DNA from: an uncultured Ulvibacter sp.
GTDB taxonomy: Bacteria > Bacteroidota > Bacteroidia > Flavobacteriales > Flavobacteriaceae
Assembly (NCBI GenBank): GCA_938041335.1
Contig: CALIAF010000036.1
Coordinates: 1 to 64,000 of the forward strand
DNA: 64,000 nucleotides
Direction: 5' to 3'
In this document: positions 59,816-64,000 of the stretch, in pieces
How the letters are laid out: each line of letters starts with the position of its first letter
How positions within the stretch are numbered: the stretch's first letter is position 1
The notes under the pieces: generated by a model
The model's input: the letters and a program-made list of their open reading frames with translations, nothing else
Database searches by the model: none
Told to the model about the DNA's origin: nothing
Translations under genes and position numbers: made by a program

Positions 59816-60961
59816 ATGCTTCAAAATTCTGCATTTGGTAGATGGTTTTTAATCTTAGTTTCATTAGTGATTATCTCACTTGTCTTCTGGAACACCTATT
59901 CATTTTTTAATAGTCTTAAAGAAAATGAACGTGTTAAAATGGAAATCTGGACAGAAGCGCAAAAAGAGGTAGCCAAGGATGACCTCAATAATGCGCAACT
60001 CAAACTATCGCAAACAGTAATGCTAGCAAACACAACTACTCCAATGATTAGTTTTAGTCATGCGGATAGTAGCTATAATAGTCGAAATTTAGACGAAGTA
60101 TTAATGTCTTCTATTGAAAAAAGAGATCAATTAATTAAGGAGTTCACTTCAGAAAACGAACCAATCACTTCAGAGTATGAAGGAGAACCAATAATGACCA
60201 TTTACTACGGAAATTCGCCCTTAATTAACAAACTCAAATATTACCCATTATTGTTATTGCTCATTATTGGGCTATTCATTACCGCCCTTTACTTCTTTTA
60301 CCGTACCTCGCGATCTGCAGAAACCAATAGATTATGGGCAGGTATGGCCAAAGAAACCGCCCATCAGATAGGTACACCGCTTTCCTCACTTTTAGGCTGG
60401 AGCGAGATATTACGCTCTGAAGACGTAAACCCAGAATACCTGGATGAGATGAATAAAGACATCAATAGGCTAGAGACCATTGCAGATCGCTTTGGAAAAG
60501 TAGGCTCTGTACCTGTGCTTAAAGAACATGACATCGTAAAAGAAACAATAGAAGCCTATGAATATCTTAAAAATAGAACGTCTAAATTGGTCGAATTTAA
60601 AATAGAAATTCCAGATCAAAAAATCTTGGTGAACCTCAACCCACAACTCTATAGCTGGACCATTGAGAACTTAGTTAAAAACGGTATTGATGCCATGAGA
60701 GGAAAAGGAATTATCCATATCGGGATGGAACAAAAAGGAAATAATGTGGTCATCAAGATTACAGATGCCGGAAAAGGAATCTCAAAAAAGAACTATAAGA
60801 AAGTCTTTAGACCCGGTTTTACTACTAAAAAAAGGGGATGGGGATTAGGGCTATCACTGGCAAAACGTATTATAGAAGAATATCATAACGGCCGCATCAA
60901 AGTATGCCGAAGTGTCCTTGGCGAAGGCACAACTATGGAGATTGTGATGAAGATTTCTTGA
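59816..60961 (+). CDS. Sensor histidine kinase
   Basis: A 381-residue membrane kinase. Two transmembrane helices (about 10-30 and 138-160) enclose a periplasmic region of about 105 residues. The phospho-acceptor is in AKETAHQIGTPLSSLLGW (H about 183). HATPase_c has N (ENLVKNGIDAM), G1 (ITDAGKGI) and G2 (GWGLGLSLAKRI) boxes. No response regulator adjoins, so it is an orphan here. The 3' end runs into a heptanucleotide repeat. Confidence 0.9.
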   Translation: MLQNSAFGRWFLILVSLVIISLVFWNTYSFFNSLKENERVKMEIWTEAQKEVAKDDLNNAQLKLSQTVMLANTTTPMISFSHADSSYNSRNLDEVLMSSIEKRDQLIKEFTSENEPITSEYEGEPIMTIYYGNSPLINKLKYYPLLLLLIIGLFITALYFFYRTSRSAETNRLWAGMAKETAHQIGTPLSSLLGWSEILRSEDVNPEYLDEMNKDINRLETIADRFGKVGSVPVLKEHDIVKETIEAYEYLKNRTSKLVEFKIEIPDQKILVNLNPQLYSWTIENLVKNGIDAMRGKGIIHIGMEQKGNNVVIKITDAGKGISKKNYKKVFRPGFTTKKRGWGLGLSLAKRIIEEYHNGRIKVCRSVLGEGTTMEIVMKIS

Positions 60962-60965
60962 TGAA

Positions 60966-61013
60966 TAGTGAGTAGTGAGTAGTGAGTAGTGAGTAGTGAG
61001 TAGTGAGTAGTGA
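60966..61013. repeat. Heptanucleotide tandem repeat (TAGTGAG)x7
   Basis: Six full TAGTGAG units and a seventh lacking its last base begin 5 bp after the histidine kinase stop. Related heptads occur at 2191-2222, 41728 and 45475, always directly after or before a stop codon. Confidence 0.85.
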
Positions 61014-61122
61014 AAAATAAAATTACTGTAGAACAATAAAATAAATGTGATGTTTAGTTTTCACGCTATTAAAACGACATAACTACTACTTCAATCAAAA
61101 ATCAGAAATCGTTAATCTCCAA

Positions 61123-62358
61123 TCAAAAAGTCACCTCCACAGTCATCTCTTCTCCATCTCGTAAAAAAGTAACCTTAGTAACATCACCATTATCAAAAGT
61201 AGCAAGCGCCTTCATATAACTCATCATATCTGTCGTTGCTTGATCTCCTAGTTTTATAACGGTATCCCCTTTTTGCATCCCTGCTTTTTGCGCTGGCTTC
61301 TCTTCACTTACACCATCTATTCGCATGCCTTCACCGCTGTATAAATAATCCGGTACTACGCCGAGTGCTACTTTAAAGGCTGGAACCTCTTCGCTTTCGT
61401 TTTTAGTTTTTCTAAAAGCCAATTCTCCCGCACCATCTAAATCTTTCACGATATTTAAAATGTAAGATTTAATCTTTTCCATCCCTTCATAATTTAATTT
61501 CTCTGCATCGTCACCTGGCTTGTGATAATCGCTATGTTGCCCCGTAAAAAAATGAAGTACCGGAATATCTGCAAGATAAAAAGACGTGTGGTCACTTGGC
61601 CCTACTCCACTATCGTGCTCACTAATAGATAATCCTTGATCATTATTTGCAAACAACACTTGCTTAAATCGTGGCGAAGTTCCCACACCATGCACTGCTA
61701 CCACGTTCTCATCATTTAGTCTTCCCACCATATCCATATTAATCATATAGTTTACCTTTTTTGTGTCTATGGTTGGGTTCTTTACGAAATAATTAGAACC
61801 TAAAAGTCCCATTTCTTCTCCCGAGAATGCAATAAAAAGGTAATTAGAATTTGGCGTTTTATCAGTCAGTAACGTTTTCGCGGTAGCTAAAAGAATAGCA
61901 ACGCCACTCGCATTATCATCTGCTCCATTATGAATAGAAGTCTCGTCATCTCTATATAATGAACCTTCGCCACCCGTACCTAAATGATCGTAATGTGCAC
62001 CAATAACCACAGTTTGTTCTGCTTTATTATCTATATAACCTACCACATTAGTACCGGTAACGGCACCTTCTGCTGTAAGGTTGGTAAACTCTGCTTGATC
62101 GTGCGGATTTGAACTTTTCTTGAATGTAAAGGTTTGTGTAAAAGTACCATCAACCCCTTTAGGCAACAACCCAATGGTTCTCATCCTATTCTCTATATAA
62201 GCCGCTGCCATAAGTTCGCCGTCAGTTCCTGTTTGACGACCACCCATTTCATCTGCTGCCAGAGCAACAACATCTTCTTTCATAGAGACTGGTTTTTCAG
62301 TTTCATTTTTACAAGAAATCACAACTAGTGCCATTAAAAGTATTACATATCCGCGCAT
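61123..62358 (-). CDS. M28 aminopeptidase lipoprotein with PDZ domain
   Basis: A 411-residue envelope peptidase. The lipobox is VVISC (about 16). The M28 metal ligands appear in order: GAHYDHLG (about 130), HNGADDNASG (about 152), SGEEMGLLGS (about 187), NMDMVGR (about 211) and the final histidine in GPSDHTSF (about 253). A PDZ domain (about 325-411, VPDYLYSGEGMRIDGVSEEKPAQKAG) follows. ATG at 62358 gives the signal peptide; the open frame runs 54 codons further but overlaps the promoter of the divergent gene. It is likely an aminopeptidase; specificity is unknown. Confidence 0.9.
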   Translation of the reverse strand: MRGYVILLMALVVISCKNETEKPVSMKEDVVALAADEMGGRQTGTDGELMAAAYIENRMRTIGLLPKGVDGTFTQTFTFKKSSNPHDQAEFTNLTAEGAVTGTNVVGYIDNKAEQTVVIGAHYDHLGTGGEGSLYRDDETSIHNGADDNASGVAILLATAKTLLTDKTPNSNYLFIAFSGEEMGLLGSNYFVKNPTIDTKKVNYMINMDMVGRLNDENVVAVHGVGTSPRFKQVLFANNDQGLSISEHDSGVGPSDHTSFYLADIPVLHFFTGQHSDYHKPGDDAEKLNYEGMEKIKSYILNIVKDLDGAGELAFRKTKNESEEVPAFKVALGVVPDYLYSGEGMRIDGVSEEKPAQKAGMQKGDTVIKLGDQATTDMMSYMKALATFDNGDVTKVTFLRDGEEMTVEVTF

Positions 62359-62363
62359 ATCAT

Positions 62364-62371
62364 TATTTTTG
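62364..62371 (+). promoter_or_regulatory. -7 box of the beta-propeller lipoprotein gene
   Basis: TATTTTTG, 18 bp before the ATG at 62390, matches TAnnTTTG. It lies between two divergent genes and shows that upstream extensions of either frame are non-coding. Confidence 0.6.
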
Positions 62372-62389
62372 CGCAAAATTACTTTAAAT

Positions 62390-63526
62390 ATGAGAATTAT
62401 AATTGCCCTCTTGTTTATTTCTGTGCTAGTAAGTTGTAAAAACGATTCTAAAACTACCACTTCGGAAACACTAATTACTGAAACCGTTGCGACAAAAGAA
62501 AGACAAGCCTTCATAGACACTGCTACAAAGGATACGCTAATCTATCCAGAAGAAGGTCACTTTAAAAACATACGACAGGTAACTTTTGGAGGTGATAATG
62601 CCGAAGCCTATTGGAGTTTTGATGACAAACAATTGGTTTTTCAATCTAATTATAAAGATTGGGGTGTGGAGTGTGACCAGATGTTTTTAATGAATGCAGA
62701 TGAAACCTTTAATGGGAAGCAACCTCCTATGATCTCAACGGGTAAAGGGAGAACTACTTGCGCCTACTTCTTGCCAGACAATAAACATTATGTCTACGGT
62801 AGCACACATCTTGTTGACGAAAATTGTCCAGAAGTACCACTGCGTAAAAACGGTAATTATGTATGGCCTGTGTATGATAGCTTTGACATTTTTGTTGCAG
62901 ACTTAGATGGAAACATCACAGACCAACTCACCACAAACATAGGCTATGATGCAGAAGCAACGGTATCACCAAAAGGTGATAAAATAGTCTTCACCTCAAC
63001 TAGAAGTGGTGACCTTGAGCTATGGACCATGAACATTGACGGAAGTGACAAAAAACAAATCACAAACGAGTTAGGCTATGACGGTGGTGCATTTTTCTCA
63101 CCGGATGGAACAAAATTAATCTTCCGGTCTTCTCGCCCAAAAACAGATGCCGAAGTAAAAAAATACAAAGACCTCTTAGCCGATGGTTTAGTAGAACCTG
63201 TGGATATGGAGCTTTACATTTGTGATGCCGATGGTAGTAACTTAAAGCAGCTAACCAATCTTGGTAATGCAAACTGGAGTCCGTTTTTTCACCCAAGTGG
63301 GAATAAAATTCTTTTCAGTAGTAATCACGAAGCGGTAAGAGGATTTCCATTTAACTTGTACCTAATTGACTTGGATGGTAAAAACTTAGAGCGTGTAACG
63401 CACGGAGAGACTTTTGATGCCTTCCCGGTGTTTAGTAATGACGGCAAGTATTTAGCATTCTCATCTAACCGCAATAATGGCGGCGGGAGAGATACCAATC
63501 TGTTTATCGCAGAGTGGCAAGATTAA
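62390..63526 (+). CDS. TolB-like WD40/PD40 beta-propeller lipoprotein
   Basis: A 378-residue envelope lipoprotein (lipobox LVSC, about 16). At least five PD40/TolB-type blades are visible, with motifs such as AEATVSPKGDKIVFTSTRSGDLELWTMNIDGSDKKQIT, GAFFSPDGTKLIFRSSRP and DAFPVFSNDGKYLAFSSNRN. Such proteins scaffold or bind partners rather than catalyse. It is transcribed divergently from the M28 peptidase gene, sharing a 31-bp promoter region; they may act in the same process. Confidence 0.87.
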   Translation: MRIIIALLFISVLVSCKNDSKTTTSETLITETVATKERQAFIDTATKDTLIYPEEGHFKNIRQVTFGGDNAEAYWSFDDKQLVFQSNYKDWGVECDQMFLMNADETFNGKQPPMISTGKGRTTCAYFLPDNKHYVYGSTHLVDENCPEVPLRKNGNYVWPVYDSFDIFVADLDGNITDQLTTNIGYDAEATVSPKGDKIVFTSTRSGDLELWTMNIDGSDKKQITNELGYDGGAFFSPDGTKLIFRSSRPKTDAEVKKYKDLLADGLVEPVDMELYICDADGSNLKQLTNLGNANWSPFFHPSGNKILFSSNHEAVRGFPFNLYLIDLDGKNLERVTHGETFDAFPVFSNDGKYLAFSSNRNNGGGRDTNLFIAEWQD

Positions 63527-63594
63527 AATAATTTGAAATTAACGATTGTGGATTGCTGATTTTTTGAATCATAAAACGATGTCTGGTCGAGCGC

Positions 63595-63612
63595 TCCCGA
63601 TAACTATCGGGA
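63595..63612. repeat. Palindrome TCCCGATAACTATCGGGA inside another repeat
   Basis: A near-perfect copy of the dispersed palindrome. It is embedded in GTCTGGTCGAGCGC ... CGAGACC, a common flavobacterial intergenic repeat that I recall as having AGT at this point instead. Confidence 0.75.
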
Positions 63613-63678
63613 CGAGACCTACTGATAACAGACCAATTTTAAACGAATTCAAGACTGCACATCAAAGCTAATGATATC

Positions 63679-64000
63679 TTGATTCTAGTAAAACAACATA
63701 AAAACCTAATCATACCAATACTAGGTAGTGTTGTTTTATACGCCCTGTTTGCATATTATCTGGAGCGCAGTGATTTCTTATATCTAGTCCTACTCTATGC
63801 TGGATTGTTTTTTTGCGCTTGGCAAATTATAAAAGCCACACAATATAATTTCTGGATCATAGCAGGAATTGGCGTATTCTTTAGAGTACTATTTTTGCCA
63901 GCAATCCCTAATTTAAGTCAGGATTTTTATCGCTTTTTATGGGATGGACGCCTAATGATACAGGGTATTAATCCTTATTTGTTTACACCAGAACAATTTT
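63679..64000 (+). CDS. Membrane mannosyltransferase-like protein, N-terminal part
   Basis: The frame stays open to the window edge and encodes at least 107 residues with three hydrophobic helices (about 10-27, 33-50 and 58-75). LPAIPNLSQDFYRFLWDGRLMIQGINPYLFTP (about 74-105) is the conserved loop of polyprenyl-phosphate mannose-dependent glycosyltransferases of the GT39/GT87 type, with the acidic residue in QDFYR as probable base. The start is TTG 63679; no ATG is available after the stop at 63640. The Dpm1-like synthase at 39459 could make its donor. Confidence 0.75.
   Translation, partial: MILVKQHKNLIIPILGSVVLYALFAYYLERSDFLYLVLLYAGLFFCAWQIIKATQYNFWIIAGIGVFFRVLFLPAIPNLSQDFYRFLWDGRLMIQGINPYLFTPEQF

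Noticed and set aside
62359-62520. A longer M28 peptidase starting at 62520
   Set aside because: It would run across the promoter and start of the divergent lipoprotein gene and hide the lipoprotein signal peptide.

Overview
This window comes from a Bacteroidota chromosome, almost certainly a marine member of the Flavobacteriaceae; I cannot fix the genus. The evidence is AT-rich DNA, promoters with the Bacteroidota -7 box TAnnTTTG, two secreted proteins with type IX secretion (T9SS) C-terminal sorting domains, many MKK... lipoproteins, a DNA polymerase III alpha subunit fused to its own proofreading exonuclease, and several families largely confined to the phylum (DUF3098, DUF3127, DUF4271, DUF4296, DUF6252-like). 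Most of the window is ordinary, densely packed core genome with mixed strands, 1-4 nt overlaps and many convergent gene ends sharing one hairpin terminator.

Layout. 1-1.4 kb: the right end of an IS3-family insertion sequence that has cut a type I restriction gene (hsdR). 1.5-7 kb: a membrane protein, an M19-like dipeptidase, an M43 metalloprotease lipoprotein and an unknown lipoprotein. 6.7-9.4 kb is the most unusual stretch: two tandem structured-RNA-like units, tRNA-Asp, a damaged tRNA-Asp fragment carrying a palindrome, and three copies of a small hairpin repeat, around a DUF58 gene and clpP. 9.5-20 kb: trxA, a kinase-like/DUF3052 pair, dnaE, rpsP-rimM-trmN and gcdH. 20-27.5 kb: phosphoesterase, SGNH hydrolase, TPR protein, the iron-sulfur/electron-transfer set mrp-nfu-fnr-fdx, an alkyltransferase-like protein, LysE exporter and trmB. 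27.7-35 kb: a MurG-like glycosyltransferase with no ordinary start codon, a PhoBR-like two-component pair, a T9SS-secreted lamin-tail protein, and a three-gene LuxE-like/transglutaminase-like/DUF350 cluster. 35-50.6 kb: tyrS, epimerase, Dpm1-like/dihydroorotase/DUF4296 operon, DUF4271-hemD, pckA, DUF423, saccharopine dehydrogenase, zinc peptidase, leuS, UbiA. 50.9-54.9 kb: ftsX-DUF3098-uppP-truB, a thioredoxin-like protein and tag. 54.9-64 kb: a secreted peptidylarginine-deiminase-like enzyme, aat, a small-protein/retropepsin pair, an SSB-like DUF3127 protein, flavin reductase, histidine kinase, M28 peptidase, a beta-propeller lipoprotein and the start of a membrane mannosyltransferase.

How the genes work together. 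mrp-nfu-fnr-fdx looks like one module for Fe-S cluster delivery and NADPH-to-ferredoxin electron flow. The ftsX cluster joins division, undecaprenyl phosphate recycling and tRNA modification, as in other Bacteroidota. No complete defence island is visible and the one restriction gene is broken. The best candidates for undescribed biology are the palindrome TCCCGATAGCTATCGGGA, which in two places sits exactly where about three bases of another sequence are missing; the tandem RNA-like units; the hairpin repeat family next to clpP; and the small-protein/retropepsin pair.
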